Counted from the stretch's first letter, positions 49,384 to 58,236 are shown. The stretch is DNA of 64,000 nt from Methylophaga muralis (GCF_001720165.1 NZ_MCRI01000002.1:62001-126000); one strand, 5' to 3'. Numbers and translations: made by a program. The notes: generated by a model from the sequence alone, not told the origin.

Positions 49384-49703
49384 ATCGCTTTCCTTTTAAT
49401 TTGCTTTCAAATCCGGATTTGCTTTTTCTGAGGAAAATCACCTAGGCAGTTATGCCCAGAAATTAACTTTTTAAACGCCTGAAATGCCATTCAGACAATT
49501 GAATAAAACAGAATTACAACGAATACTTTTCGACATTTGTGAGCTGAGGAAAAGTATCGTAGTGTCAGTGCTGAAAGAGTTTTCAAAGACACTACGAAGT
49601 TCAAGGTAGCAACCAAAGCAGTCGGCTGATATTACATAGGTTAAAGTTCACGAAAAATAATCATCTCGCGACGTTTCGGTGATCATTACTATGCAGATAA
49701 TGG
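49384..49703. other. intergenic region with two abutting inverted repeats
   Basis: 320 bp without a gene, between the ends of the ZIP transporter and the start of the 285-aa membrane protein (both minus). It holds two adjacent long hairpins (49523-49557 and 49558-49596, see separate entry). The rest shows only an AT-rich stretch next to 49384 that should contain the promoter of the membrane protein gene. Confidence 0.5.
49523..49596. repeat. two tandem hairpins
   Basis: First hairpin: ATACTTTTC (49523-49531) pairs with GAAAAGTAT (49549-49557), loop 17 nt. Second: CGTAGTGTC (49558-49566) pairs with GACACTACG (49588-49596), with an inner TGAAA/TTTCA stem and GAGT tetraloop. They touch without spacer. 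No U-run follows on either strand. Candidates are a small RNA, a REP-like element or a 3' processing structure of the ZIP mRNA. Confidence 0.6.
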
Positions 49704-50426
49704 TCAGGAATGACTCAGCAACAGATGGCTGAACAGGGCCAGACAAAAACCGAACACCGCTCCCAAAGGTGGAGCCCAGTGTCTGGCGAGTTTTGACTGA
49801 GGGGCAATGTCCTGAAACACCAGATACAGAATGCCACCCGAGGCAAACAGCATAATCGCCCCGAGTATGCCGGGGTGTTCAGATAAAAAGAAATAGCCCG
49901 CCACTCCGGCTATCGGACCAAGCGCAACAAACAATGTCATCTTGCTAAGCACATTACTGTGCCTGTTGTGCTGTTTTAGCTCGCGATAGGCGTTAAAACC
50001 CTCGGGTAGATTCTGTAATCCTATCAGCAATGCCAGTAAAGGTCCTGAAGCCGGGTTCAGTGCCATCAAACCGCCTAAGGCGATAGCTTCCGGCACATAA
50101 TCCAATATCATGCCCATGAGCTGGGGAGATTCATTTTTGTGCAAACCGAGCAATCGTTCTATGTAGAAAAAAGCCAGGCCACCAGCGACAATAAACAAAA
50201 TATTCCAAACAGAATCCCCCATATTCTCCAGGCCTTCGGGAACCAGCACCAGCATTACCGCACCCAGCAAAATGCCGCCCCCCAAAGCGATAATGAAGTG
50301 CCTTAATTCTTTTTCCAGCCATTGTGAATGTACCCGCTCAAAGCTGGCCACAAAACCACCGACAGGGATGCAGATACCGGCGGCCATTGTGAGTAATACA
50401 ATCTGCAGAACGGTTGTGTTGTCCAT
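49704..50426 (-). CDS. ZIP family divalent metal transporter
   Basis: A 240-aa membrane protein with about eight helices and a cytoplasmic loop after the third. Family motifs are in helix 4 (DYVPEAIALGG) and helix 5 (IGLQNLPEGFNAYREL), which carry the metal-site glutamates. The usual helix-4 HNxPEG is replaced by DYVPEA, so selectivity may differ from classical zinc importers. It is divergent from the Vgb-like gene. No metal-responsive operator was recognised. Confidence 0.85.
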   Translation of the reverse strand: MDNTTVLQIVLLTMAAGICIPVGGFVASFERVHSQWLEKELRHFIIALGGGILLGAVMLVLVPEGLENMGDSVWNILFIVAGGLAFFYIERLLGLHKNESPQLMGMILDYVPEAIALGGLMALNPASGPLLALLIGLQNLPEGFNAYRELKQHNRHSNVLSKMTLFVALGPIAGVAGYFFLSEHPGILGAIMLFASGGILYLVFQDIAPQSKLARHWAPPLGAVFGFCLALFSHLLLSHS

Positions 50427-50602
50427 TGTTTGCCTTCACCACTTGCTGAGAATGCTGTTTATTAATACTTTCGATATTAGCCAGATTTGCTACACCATAC
50501 CAAGCCGGCTTTGAATATTTAAATCATTAATTAATCAGCACTTTTATCACATACACATGTCAATCATTGAAACTCATCACCCCAAAAGCATGGAGAACAA
50601 AG

Positions 50603-51667
50603 ATGACAACACTTAAACAGGCAGCTCAATTTCATCGCTTTATGGCCTATTTTCTGACGACACTAACAGGGCTTATTATCAGTAGCTTGGTTATGGCTGA
50701 TTCACCCAATGATAAAAATATCGTAAATGAAGCTGACAGGGTTTCTCTGGATTTCTACGAGTGGAATGTTGAATGGCAGAATACCCGGCCTCGAGATCCC
50801 TATGTCAGCCCGGATGGCAGTGTGTGGTTTGTTGGTCAGGTTGGTGATTATGTCGCCAGATTAGATCCAGTCTCAGGCGAAATGCAACGCTACGAAATTC
50901 CCAAAGCAGGCCCACATACAGTCATTGTCGATAATCAGGGTTATCCTTGGTATGCCGGCAATAAAGATAAACATATCGGTCGATTGGATCCTGCCAGCGG
51001 TGAGGTGACTCGTTATGAGATGCCGGAAGGTGTCAACGATCCACATACGATGGACTGGACCTCCGACGGCAATATCTGGTTTACCGTTCAGCGCTCAGGC
51101 AAAGCTGGTTTTATCGGTACCTTAAACACTGAATCGGGTGAGGTCGACATCATTGAAGTGCCCGGTAACAATATGCGTCCTTACGGGCTGGTGATGGATA
51201 AACAAGATCGTCCATGGATTGCCTTTATGGGCAGTAATGCCATTGGCACCGTAGATCCACAAACCATGCAACTGGAAATCATTAACACTCCCAATGAAGA
51301 GAGCATTATTCGTCGAATCGGTTTAACGTCGGACGGACGTGTCTGGTGGGTGGATGCCGATGTTGGTTATGTCGGTGTCTACAATCCGCGGGATAAATCC
51401 ATGCAGCAATGGCAGACACCCGGTGGTGAATCAGCAGGCTTATATGCGATGACCGTCGATAATCAGGATCGTATCTGGTATGTCGAAACCGGTTTACAAC
51501 CCAACAGGTTTATCGGTTTTGATAGCAAAACTGAACAATTTATTGCGATTGATGAGGTGCCTTCAGGCGGGCAAACGGTAAGACATATGGTGTTTGATAA
51601 AGAAAGCAATGCCATTTGGTTCGGCACCGATGCACATACTATTGGTCGAGCGGTAGTGCCGGATTGA
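50603..51667 (+). CDS. Vgb-like beta-propeller protein, secreted
   Basis: A 354-aa protein with a signal peptide or anchor (about residues 12-33, FMAYFLTTLTGLIISSLVMA) followed by a seven-bladed propeller of the virginiamycin B lyase/SMP-30-like type. About six repeats of the form DNQGYPWYAGNKDKHIGRLDP...ITRYEMP recur every 40-45 residues. I chose ATG 50603 because GGAGAACAAAG directly precedes it; an in-frame start at 50567 adds 12 residues. The Vgb fold does not prove antibiotic lyase activity; the catalytic residues cannot be checked here. Its function is more likely periplasmic sensing or binding. Confidence 0.75.
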   Translation: MTTLKQAAQFHRFMAYFLTTLTGLIISSLVMADSPNDKNIVNEADRVSLDFYEWNVEWQNTRPRDPYVSPDGSVWFVGQVGDYVARLDPVSGEMQRYEIPKAGPHTVIVDNQGYPWYAGNKDKHIGRLDPASGEVTRYEMPEGVNDPHTMDWTSDGNIWFTVQRSGKAGFIGTLNTESGEVDIIEVPGNNMRPYGLVMDKQDRPWIAFMGSNAIGTVDPQTMQLEIINTPNEESIIRRIGLTSDGRVWWVDADVGYVGVYNPRDKSMQQWQTPGGESAGLYAMTVDNQDRIWYVETGLQPNRFIGFDSKTEQFIAIDEVPSGGQTVRHMVFDKESNAIWFGTDAHTIGRAVVPD

Positions 51668-51704
51668 CTGACACTGTCAGAGATAAGGGTCGTTCAAAAC
51701 GGTA

Positions 51705-52208
51705 TTAAAATAAATTACTGATTATTAGCGACGCAGTTAAACCGGTAAGAATAAACGACAGCAGTGCGAGTAATCCGTCTTTGGCAATCAAGGCCAGACC
51801 AAATGCCACTAAGGCAAGACCTCCGGCGTTGGCACTGAACGGGACGACCTCCATAAACGGCAGCATCAACGCAATCAGAATACAGACGACTGCAATAATA
51901 TATTTGGCTGTGCCGTTTACAAAAACCAGTAAACGCGGACGAATAAGTTTATCGATATAACCTGCCGGTTTTCGTAACCATTTGACGGCAGTAGCCAGCT
52001 TTTCGCTGGAAATAGCCCGTTGCAACAGCCAATGGGGTAACCAGAAATGTTCCTGTCCGATTAAAAGCTGAACGGCAATTAAAAAAACAAACATGCCCAT
52101 AATGCTCGGCCCCCCCGGAATATCACCAATTACCGGAGCTAATATAACCAAGCCCGCCACCAGCAACATGGGGCCAAAAGAACGGCGACCAATCATATCC
52201 ATAATCAA
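51705..52208 (-). CDS. ExoD family protein (5' end interrupted by an in-frame stop)
   Basis: A 167-aa membrane protein of the ExoD family, which affects exopolysaccharide production: SIDLIMDMIGRRSFGPMLLVAGLVILAP, then GDIPGGPSIMGMFVFLIAVQLLIG, two to four further helices and a C-terminal LLALLSFILTG. The N-terminus is short for the family. Upstream in the same frame lies a 22-residue segment (MGKEQKVSDLEQLF...) ending GEAAE, then TAA at about 52236, then KNGEKVS directly before the readable frame. If the TAA is real, translation must restart at TTG 52208 or another weak site. Confidence 0.65.
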   Translation of the reverse strand: MIMDMIGRRSFGPMLLVAGLVILAPVIGDIPGGPSIMGMFVFLIAVQLLIGQEHFWLPHWLLQRAISSEKLATAVKWLRKPAGYIDKLIRPRLLVFVNGTAKYIIAVVCILIALMLPFMEVVPFSANAGGLALVAFGLALIAKDGLLALLSFILTGLTASLIISNLF

Positions 52209-52321
52209 ATCGATGGAAACCTTTTCGCCGTTTTTTTACTCGGCAGCCTCACCTATGCAATCGAATAATTGTTCGAGATCACTTACCTTTTGTTCCTTAC
52301 CCATTTAGCTAGAGCCTGTCA

Positions 52322-53275
52322 TCAGGGAAAAAGATGTTTCGGCACCCACCATAGAAATATCAACATACCAAGCAACTCGACTAATGATTGAAATACGATG
52401 ACTACCGCTGCCAACTCATACCCGACGGGCAAAGCTAACGCCAGCGGCAACATCACAAATGAATTTCTGCTGCCGAAACTGAATGCTAATACCCTACCCT
52501 GTGTTGATGACAGTTGTAATAACCTGGATAAAAGCTTGGCAATTAAAGCTGCAATGGCTAAGAACAATATAAAAATGAGTAGCAGGTTCGCCAATAAACT
52601 CACTGAGCCCCTGACGACATTCACCTGAGTTGCTGAAATGATAAACAGCACTGTTGCCAGTAATATCACCGGAAACCAAGCTAATTTATGGATGATTTTT
52701 TCACCGAGAGCATGACTGTCGGCCCACTTCTGTGTGAACCATGCCAGCAATAAAGGAAAAATAATCAATCCGACGAAAGCCCATAACATATTCCGATGCG
52801 CCAAACTGATTGTTATCTCATGGCCTAAAAACAACCATAAATAAAACGGCAACAAAATAATTTGTAACAACAAACTGATGGGAGAAAACGCTATTGCAAG
52901 ATTGGAGTCACCGCGCCCCAGTTGTGTGAACGTGATAAACCAGTCGGTACACGGAACTAATAACACCAATAAAATTCCTAAACGCACCGCAGGATTATCT
53001 GGGGCAACCAACATCAGTCCCGCCACAATAAGAGGAATGAATACAAAATTTCCCGTTATCGCTGCCAATAGAAATTTTGGTTGGTAGAACGCTTGCTGCA
53101 AATGAATTAATGGCACCTGAGTAAACGTTGCATAAAGCAAAAGCCCAAGCAACGGCCACAACATAACTCCCAACAAACTACTGGTTTGCGGTGCATTAAT
53201 ACCCAAAATTACGCCTAACGATATTGCCAGCAGATAAATAAACAGCTGATTTTTTTCCAAGGTTAAGCGGGTCAA
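52322..53275 (-). CDS. BASS/ACR3-like transporter
   Basis: A 317-aa membrane protein of the bile acid/arsenite (BASS) fold with about ten helices. Landmarks are LLGLLLYATFTQVPLIHLQQAF, GILLVLLVPCTDWFITFTQLGRGDSNLAIAFSPIS (in part) and GRVLAFSFGSRNSFVMLPLALALP near the end. The CTDW segment and the FxSRNSF motif resemble ACR3-like arsenite efflux proteins, but no arsenic regulator or arsC is nearby. The substrate is uncertain. It follows the Vgb/ExoD region and is probably its own unit. Confidence 0.75.
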   Translation of the reverse strand: MTRLTLEKNQLFIYLLAISLGVILGINAPQTSSLLGVMLWPLLGLLLYATFTQVPLIHLQQAFYQPKFLLAAITGNFVFIPLIVAGLMLVAPDNPAVRLGILLVLLVPCTDWFITFTQLGRGDSNLAIAFSPISLLLQIILLPFYLWLFLGHEITISLAHRNMLWAFVGLIIFPLLLAWFTQKWADSHALGEKIIHKLAWFPVILLATVLFIISATQVNVVRGSVSLLANLLLIFILFLAIAALIAKLLSRLLQLSSTQGRVLAFSFGSRNSFVMLPLALALPVGYELAAVVIVFQSLVELLGMLIFLWWVPKHLFP

Positions 53276-53435
53276 CGTATTAATCCTTCCTGAACAAACT
53301 GAAATTTATGTGTGTCACAATCGTGCCAAAGGCTTTTCAAGCCGATTAACTAAAGTTAACGCACTTAAACACATTATGATTTAAAAGTTACTTGGCAGTA
53401 GATAACCCTAATGAATTTTCGTATGGAGCCAACTT

Positions 53436-53693
53436 ATGCAAACCACTTTCAATAAAGCACTTCTCGCCACTCTGTTTTCTCTGTGTTTTCTGAGTCCGAC
53501 ATTTGCCGGAGATGATGTCGAAGGCAAACAAATTGAAATCGACAGTGAACAGGGAAAGAAAACGGTGACCATAGAAGAGTCTCAAACAGGTGATCAGTCT
53601 GGAGCCGGCACAGCGGTTACCGATCATACCGTTGATGATGATAAAACCACCGACGAAGATGACAATACCGATAAGCCTAAATATCAGGAGTAA
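53436..53693 (+). CDS. small acidic secreted protein
   Basis: An 85-aa protein with a signal peptide (residues 1-24, LLATLFSLCFLSPTFAG) and a short acidic mature part rich in Asp, Thr and Glu (DHTVDDDKTTDEDDNTDKP). There is no cysteine in the mature part and it is likely disordered. ATG 53436 is preceded by TGGAGCC. It converges with the DUF2235 gene 17 bp away. No family is recognised. Confidence 0.55.
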   Translation: MQTTFNKALLATLFSLCFLSPTFAGDDVEGKQIEIDSEQGKKTVTIEESQTGDQSGAGTAVTDHTVDDDKTTDEDDNTDKPKYQE

Positions 53694-53710
53694 ATGTTTA
53701 AGTCGTCAGA

Positions 53711-54751
53711 CTATTTAACTAACTCAGGCCAGCCGGCATTGTTCTCTAAAAATTCCAACAGATTTTTAGGCCGGTAATCTTTATCGTTATCCCAACGTTG
53801 TTTCACCGATTGGTGAATCAGGATATCGCCTTTGTTGTGATCAATAGGCCGGTATAAAGGACTTTTCGAACGGTAAATATGTTTGCGAGAATTATGCAAA
53901 GTCGCATCATATCGACAATTTAAACTAGTTTTAAGATGGGGTTCCAGCACCACTCCGGCTTGTGCAGCTTGTTGCATCATCCATTGCAGAGGGATGTCGG
54001 ATAACAAACCACCGGTTTGTTTATCCGGCGCATAACTGCCACCGATATTGCTGTGCACGCCAGCGAACCAGACCTGTTTAAGATCCAGCTTTTCACGAGG
54101 GTCCCAAATAGTCGGTTCAAAATCCGAACGCACCTCATCTATTGCCATTGCATGACGAGCTATATCGACATTGGGGCCAATCTTGGTATCGTAAAATTCG
54201 TCTTTTTTATCGAGTAAACCTAGAAACGAAATGGGAATGCCTAATGCTCCAACGGTATCCCATACACCTACAAATTTAATATTCCGACTTTTATGTGAAT
54301 GCACATCCCGAAAGGCAATGGATTTTTCGCCATCTGGTGCATAGCTGTAGCCGGGTTTTTTATAGTGTTCGAACGCCTCTTCAATCAGTCTGGCATCGGG
54401 CCGTTTGAGAATGCCGCAGTTGTAAATCAAACCACTTAAACTGCGAACAGTGTAGGCGCCACGGCTAAAGCCAAACAAAAAGATCTCATCACCCGGCTGA
54501 TAGTTCTGAACGATATAACGGTAATCGTCCATGATGTTTTTGTTTAGACCTTTACCAGTCGCACCACCCAGCACCTGTTCATAATAAGAGCCAATACCCC
54601 AATCGTAGAAGACTTGCTGAGTGATGCCGTCAGAGCCTCGTGGATCGATTGCTCGTGCCATTCGTAGAACATTGGTTGGGAAATCTTTGGCCAGGTCTTT
54701 TTCCGGTCGATTCCAGGTACCGTCTGCACAAACCACTATCCGCTTTGTCAT
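53711..54751 (-). CDS. DUF2235 alpha/beta-hydrolase domain protein
   Basis: A 346-aa protein dominated by DUF2235 (residues 3-290). It starts RIVVCADGTWNRPEKD, with the nucleophile elbow GFSRGAYTVRSLSGLI (Ser about residue 94), GVWDTVGALGIP and AGVHSNIGGSY (late His). This family includes type VI secretion phospholipase effectors (Tle1-like), but also housekeeping-context proteins. No secretion signal or VgrG/PAAR neighbour is visible, so an effector role is not supported here. It follows an MscS-type gene on the same strand. Confidence 0.8.
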   Translation of the reverse strand: MTKRIVVCADGTWNRPEKDLAKDFPTNVLRMARAIDPRGSDGITQQVFYDWGIGSYYEQVLGGATGKGLNKNIMDDYRYIVQNYQPGDEIFLFGFSRGAYTVRSLSGLIYNCGILKRPDARLIEEAFEHYKKPGYSYAPDGEKSIAFRDVHSHKSRNIKFVGVWDTVGALGIPISFLGLLDKKDEFYDTKIGPNVDIARHAMAIDEVRSDFEPTIWDPREKLDLKQVWFAGVHSNIGGSYAPDKQTGGLLSDIPLQWMMQQAAQAGVVLEPHLKTSLNCRYDATLHNSRKHIYRSKSPLYRPIDHNKGDILIHQSVKQRWDNDKDYRPKNLLEFLENNAGWPELVK

Positions 54752-54898
54752 CAGCGCACTCCGTAGGTCGTTTTACCAAGCAGAAAAGCGTTAGGTTAAA
54801 CAGTTTCATCACGCTAACTGCGCATGCCACCATTTGCGACATTAAACCTGAACCACTTTTAAATCAAAATCTTAAACACCAACCTGACAGAACCTTTG

Positions 54899-55789
54899 TT
54901 AGGCTTTTTCTTCTTCCTCTTCTGCTTCTTCCTCAGTACTTTTTCCTTTACCCGAAAAATCTTCGGTGAACACCTCAGAGAGAATCAGTTGTTCAATATA
55001 ACTGCGTTGAGAAGCCCGTACCGGAAAACGCACCACCAGATGAATTTCAGCGGCGGTTGGAACCTGAATGGTGACACGGGGATCAACTGAACTGGCATCC
55101 AAACCTCTTTCATCACTGAGTCTTTGCATGTACAGCCGGGCGTTTTCCAGATAGGGCTGACAATGTTTGGCTGCCGCTGCAAGCAAGGCTTGTTGAGCTG
55201 CCTGCCATTTATCAGTACGTTTAAAAGGCACGGTGAACACATGCAAAACATATTGCCGGGTATAGCTTTCATTAATAACCGGTTCTGAGACAAATAAAGC
55301 ATTGGGAATCACTGCCATACGACCGGTTCGTTGATGCGTCAGTTTGCCAGGCCCTACTTCCAGAATAGTGGTCGCCAGTAAGGTCTGATCAATAACATCA
55401 CCCCGAAAATCCCTGATTTGAATTCGGTCACCGATATCAAAAGAACCAGCACCGGTTTTCAGCAATGAACCCGTTACACACAAAATCAGTTCTTTAGTAG
55501 CGACCACAAACGCTACAGCAATAGCCACAACTGATAAGGCTAAAGTTCTAAGCTCTTCACCCCAGATTAAAATGAGCCCAAGTATGAACAACAGAATAAT
55601 GCCGTTACGGGTCTGTACCAGCCATTTACGACGTAATTCGGTGGCATCAACAGTGCGACGAATGAACCGAGAAGCTAATGAATTCAATACCAATACCACT
55701 ATCAGCAGGATAAAAGTACTGCCAAATAAACTGATGATCGGCAGAAAAAACGCCCAGGTTTCCTGTGAAAGTCCAAGTTTTTCGTTCAT
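54899..55789 (-). CDS. MscS family mechanosensitive channel
   Basis: A 296-aa small-conductance channel: N-terminal helices (about residues 12-35 and 53-75), a pore-region helix (about 80-110, LRTLALSVVAIAVAFVVATKELILC), then the beta and C-terminal domains (FDIGDRIQIRDFRGDVIDQTLLATTI split at about 135). The tail is strikingly acidic (KGKSTEEEAEEEEEKA). It releases solutes upon osmotic downshock. The DUF2235 gene lies 148 bp downstream on the same strand. Confidence 0.82.
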   Translation of the reverse strand: MNEKLGLSQETWAFFLPIISLFGSTFILLIVVLVLNSLASRFIRRTVDATELRRKWLVQTRNGIILLFILGLILIWGEELRTLALSVVAIAVAFVVATKELILCVTGSLLKTGAGSFDIGDRIQIRDFRGDVIDQTLLATTILEVGPGKLTHQRTGRMAVIPNALFVSEPVINESYTRQYVLHVFTVPFKRTDKWQAAQQALLAAAAKHCQPYLENARLYMQRLSDERGLDASSVDPRVTIQVPTAAEIHLVVRFPVRASQRSYIEQLILSEVFTEDFSGKGKSTEEEAEEEEEKA

Positions 55790-56094
55790 TTAAACAGCCT
55801 GTTTTCTTAAAAGATTTGCCAATTAGTCTGCAATATTACACCCAATCATAAGTCATCACGCTTATGCCACATAACAGAATGCTGATCACGAATTAAAGCC
55901 CGGAATGTCTTTATCAAAGCTTATCTTTCCAACAAAATTCGTCTGAAACAAATCCGTGATTGGAATTATTTATATCCGATTCAATGACCTATTTGATTTA
56001 CTCTAATAAAACCCGTCAGCACCCTTTGCAGACGCCGGTTCTTCGATCATAATCAGTCACAGGCACGTCAATCCAACAAGAGGATCTACTCCGA
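55790..56094. promoter_or_regulatory. divergent MscS / PhoH intergenic region
   Basis: 305 bp without a gene. Moderately AT-rich, with no clear terminator, operator or convincing promoter pair. GAGGATCTACTCCGA before ATG 56095 contains the likely ribosome-binding site, although its spacing (about 11 nt) is long. Confidence 0.35.
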
Positions 56095-57504
56095 ATGATT
56101 AAACGACCCGACGCGACAAAACGTCTGTTTGTGCTTGATACCAATGTGCTGATGCACGACCCCACCGCTCTCTTCCGCTTTGATGAACACGATATTTTCC
56201 TGCCAATGGTGGTTCTGGAAGAACTCGATAGAGGTAAAAAAGGTTTATCCGAGGTATCCCGTAATGTGCGCCAGGTCAGTCGTTTTCTCGATGATTTGTT
56301 AGAACAAGCTGCTGATAACGATGCGATTAATTCAGGTATTCCGCTGCCAAGTGTTATCAATAGTGATGTGCCTCAAGCCAGTGGTCGTTTATTTTTCCAA
56401 ACCCGGCAAATGGCCGGTGAATTACCCAAAGAATTACCCGGCCAACTGGCTGATAATGCCATTCTGGCAGTTGCTATCAATCTGCAACAAGCTCAAATTG
56501 ATACCAATGTTATTCTGGTTTCCAAAGATATTAATCTGCGTATTAAAGCCACGGTTTTAGGTATCTGCGCCGAAGATTATTACAACGATAAAGTTCTGGA
56601 TGATGTGGATCTGCTATATCGCGGTTCCAGTGAACTGAAAGCCGATTTCTGGGAAGACCTGAACCGCCTAGAATCATGGACCGAAGATGGCCGTACCTTC
56701 TATCAGGTAGAAGGTGAGGTGGTCAAAGACTGGTATCCGAATCAGTTGATTTATTCGCCCGGTGAAGAACGTGCGATTGAAGCTGTGGTGCGTAATAGCA
56801 ATGACACCACTGCGGATATTGAATTAATTCATGATTATCGGCGTGAAAATCATTCCGTCTGGGGCATAACCGCGCGTAATCGCGAACAGAATTTCGCATT
56901 GAACCTGTTAATGGATCCAGAAATCGATTTTGTCACTTTGCTGGGTCAGGCCGGCACCGGTAAAACATTGCTGACATTGGCTGCTGCATTAACCCAATGT
57001 ATTGAACATAAACGTTATGGTGAAATCATCATGACCCGTGTCACGGTTCCGGTGGGTGAAGATATCGGTTTCCTGCCGGGCACCGAAGAAGAAAAAATGA
57101 CGCCGTGGATGGGCGCATTAATGGATAACCTGGAAGTGCTCAACAAAACTGATGGCGGGGATTGGGGCCGGCAGGCGACCAATGACTTACTGCAGCGCTG
57201 GATCAAAATTCGCTCATTGAATTTTATGCGCGGCCGTACCTTCCTCAATCGTTTCATTATTATTGATGAAGCGCAGAACCTGACCTCGAAACAGATGAAA
57301 ACACTGATTACCCGTGCAGGTCCGGGTACTAAGATTGTCTGTCTGGGTAATATCTCGCAGATCGATACACCGTATTTGAGTGAGACCACGTCGGGTCTGA
57401 CTTACGTGGTCGATCATTTTAAAAACTGGCCGCATAGTGGTCATATCACCTTGATGCGCGGTGAACGTTCACGTCTGGCTGACTTTGCTTCAGAAAACTT
57501 GTAA
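56095..57504 (+). CDS. PhoH family protein with PIN domain
   Basis: A 469-aa protein combining an N-terminal PIN nuclease-like domain (about residues 8-150, LFVLDTNVLMHDPTALFRF with the first acidic residue, later DNAILAVAINLQ) with a PhoH-type ATPase (about 260-465; Walker A LLGQAGTGKTLLTLAAALTQ at about 282, Walker B FIIIDEAQNLT at about 387). PIN-PhoH (YlaK-like) proteins are predicted RNA-processing ATPases. A strong terminator follows. Confidence 0.92.
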   Translation: MIKRPDATKRLFVLDTNVLMHDPTALFRFDEHDIFLPMVVLEELDRGKKGLSEVSRNVRQVSRFLDDLLEQAADNDAINSGIPLPSVINSDVPQASGRLFFQTRQMAGELPKELPGQLADNAILAVAINLQQAQIDTNVILVSKDINLRIKATVLGICAEDYYNDKVLDDVDLLYRGSSELKADFWEDLNRLESWTEDGRTFYQVEGEVVKDWYPNQLIYSPGEERAIEAVVRNSNDTTADIELIHDYRRENHSVWGITARNREQNFALNLLMDPEIDFVTLLGQAGTGKTLLTLAAALTQCIEHKRYGEIIMTRVTVPVGEDIGFLPGTEEEKMTPWMGALMDNLEVLNKTDGGDWGRQATNDLLQRWIKIRSLNFMRGRTFLNRFIIIDEAQNLTSKQMKTLITRAGPGTKIVCLGNISQIDTPYLSETTSGLTYVVDHFKNWPHSGHITLMRGERSRLADFASENL

Positions 57505-57524
57505 TCTGTTTCAGCATTAAAACG

Positions 57525-57564
57525 AGCGTCACGCAGAGTTTTCTTTGCGTGACGCTTATGTTTT
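57525..57564 (+). terminator. intrinsic terminator of the PhoH gene
   Basis: AGCGTCACGCA (57525-57535) and TGCGTGACGCT (57546-57556) form a perfect 11-bp stem with a 10-nt loop, followed by TATGTTTT. It begins about 20 bp after the stop codon. Confidence 0.85.
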
Positions 57565-57639
57565 GGGCTATATAGGCACTACACCCCGACCATTTTAATG
57601 ATTCAATGACAGAATCATGATCAGACAGGATGACAAAAG

Positions 57640-58236
57640 ATGAGTGACTCAACCCTTTCAGGTGCCGATCGCCGGGCCTTTTTTCGGATAAATGATCGTC
57701 TGGTCATGTCTGTTATTCCGCTCAGCACAGAAGAGGCTGAGCAAATCGGGGAGGCGATTATTGATGCAACTCCTGAAACGGGCCAATTAACCCAACAAAT
57801 GACGTCCATTCAAAAAAGCTTTAACCACTTGGTCGATCAAATTGGTCATACCGATAGAGACGTTGCCAGGGCATTGAGAATGCTGGATGAAAAAGTCAGC
57901 TTGCTGGCACAGAATGTTCAGTTATTACATACCCCACTCAACCCCGAATCGGCAACTGAGGTTAATCTTAGTGCTGGTGGTATAGCCTTGATGACAGAAA
58001 GTGCTTTTCCAGCTCGTTCTGCCATGGAGATCAGAATGCAGTTGTTGCCTGGCGGTCTGCATATCCGTGCGATTGCCAAGGTGATTGCCTGCGACCAGTT
58101 AATGCAAAGCATTCAGGGTAGAAGCTTCTATTTACGTATGGCGTTTACCCATATGAGTGAAACCGATCGTAATATTCTGGTGAAACACACGTTAAATCGT
58201 CAGGCTGAAGAGCTACGCAATAGCAAACAAATTTAA
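57640..58236 (+). CDS. PilZ domain protein with helical insertion
   Basis: A 198-aa protein. The c-di-GMP motif RxxxR is at the extreme N-terminus (DRRAFFRINDRLV, about residues 8-20) while NLSAGGIAL (the [D/N]xSxxG motif) comes at about 107, so an extra, probably coiled-coil helical segment of about 80 residues separates the two halves. The last 80 residues form the rest of the PilZ barrel (LLPGGLHIRAIAKVIAC, LRMAFTHMSE). Such split PilZ proteins are known from xanthomonads; target and oligomer state are inferred at best. Confidence 0.78.
   Translation: MSDSTLSGADRRAFFRINDRLVMSVIPLSTEEAEQIGEAIIDATPETGQLTQQMTSIQKSFNHLVDQIGHTDRDVARALRMLDEKVSLLAQNVQLLHTPLNPESATEVNLSAGGIALMTESAFPARSAMEIRMQLLPGGLHIRAIAKVIACDQLMQSIQGRSFYLRMAFTHMSETDRNILVKHTLNRQAEELRNSKQI

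Noticed and set aside
50603-51667. Antibiotic resistance (virginiamycin B lyase)
   Set aside because: The propeller is only family-level similar and is exported; activity cannot be claimed.
51668-51704. CTGACACTGTCAG between the Vgb-like and ExoD genes as a terminator
   Set aside because: The palindrome has a one-base loop and no T-run.
53711-54751. Type VI secretion effector locus
   Set aside because: DUF2235 alone is not enough; no VgrG, PAAR, Hcp or immunity gene is in the window.
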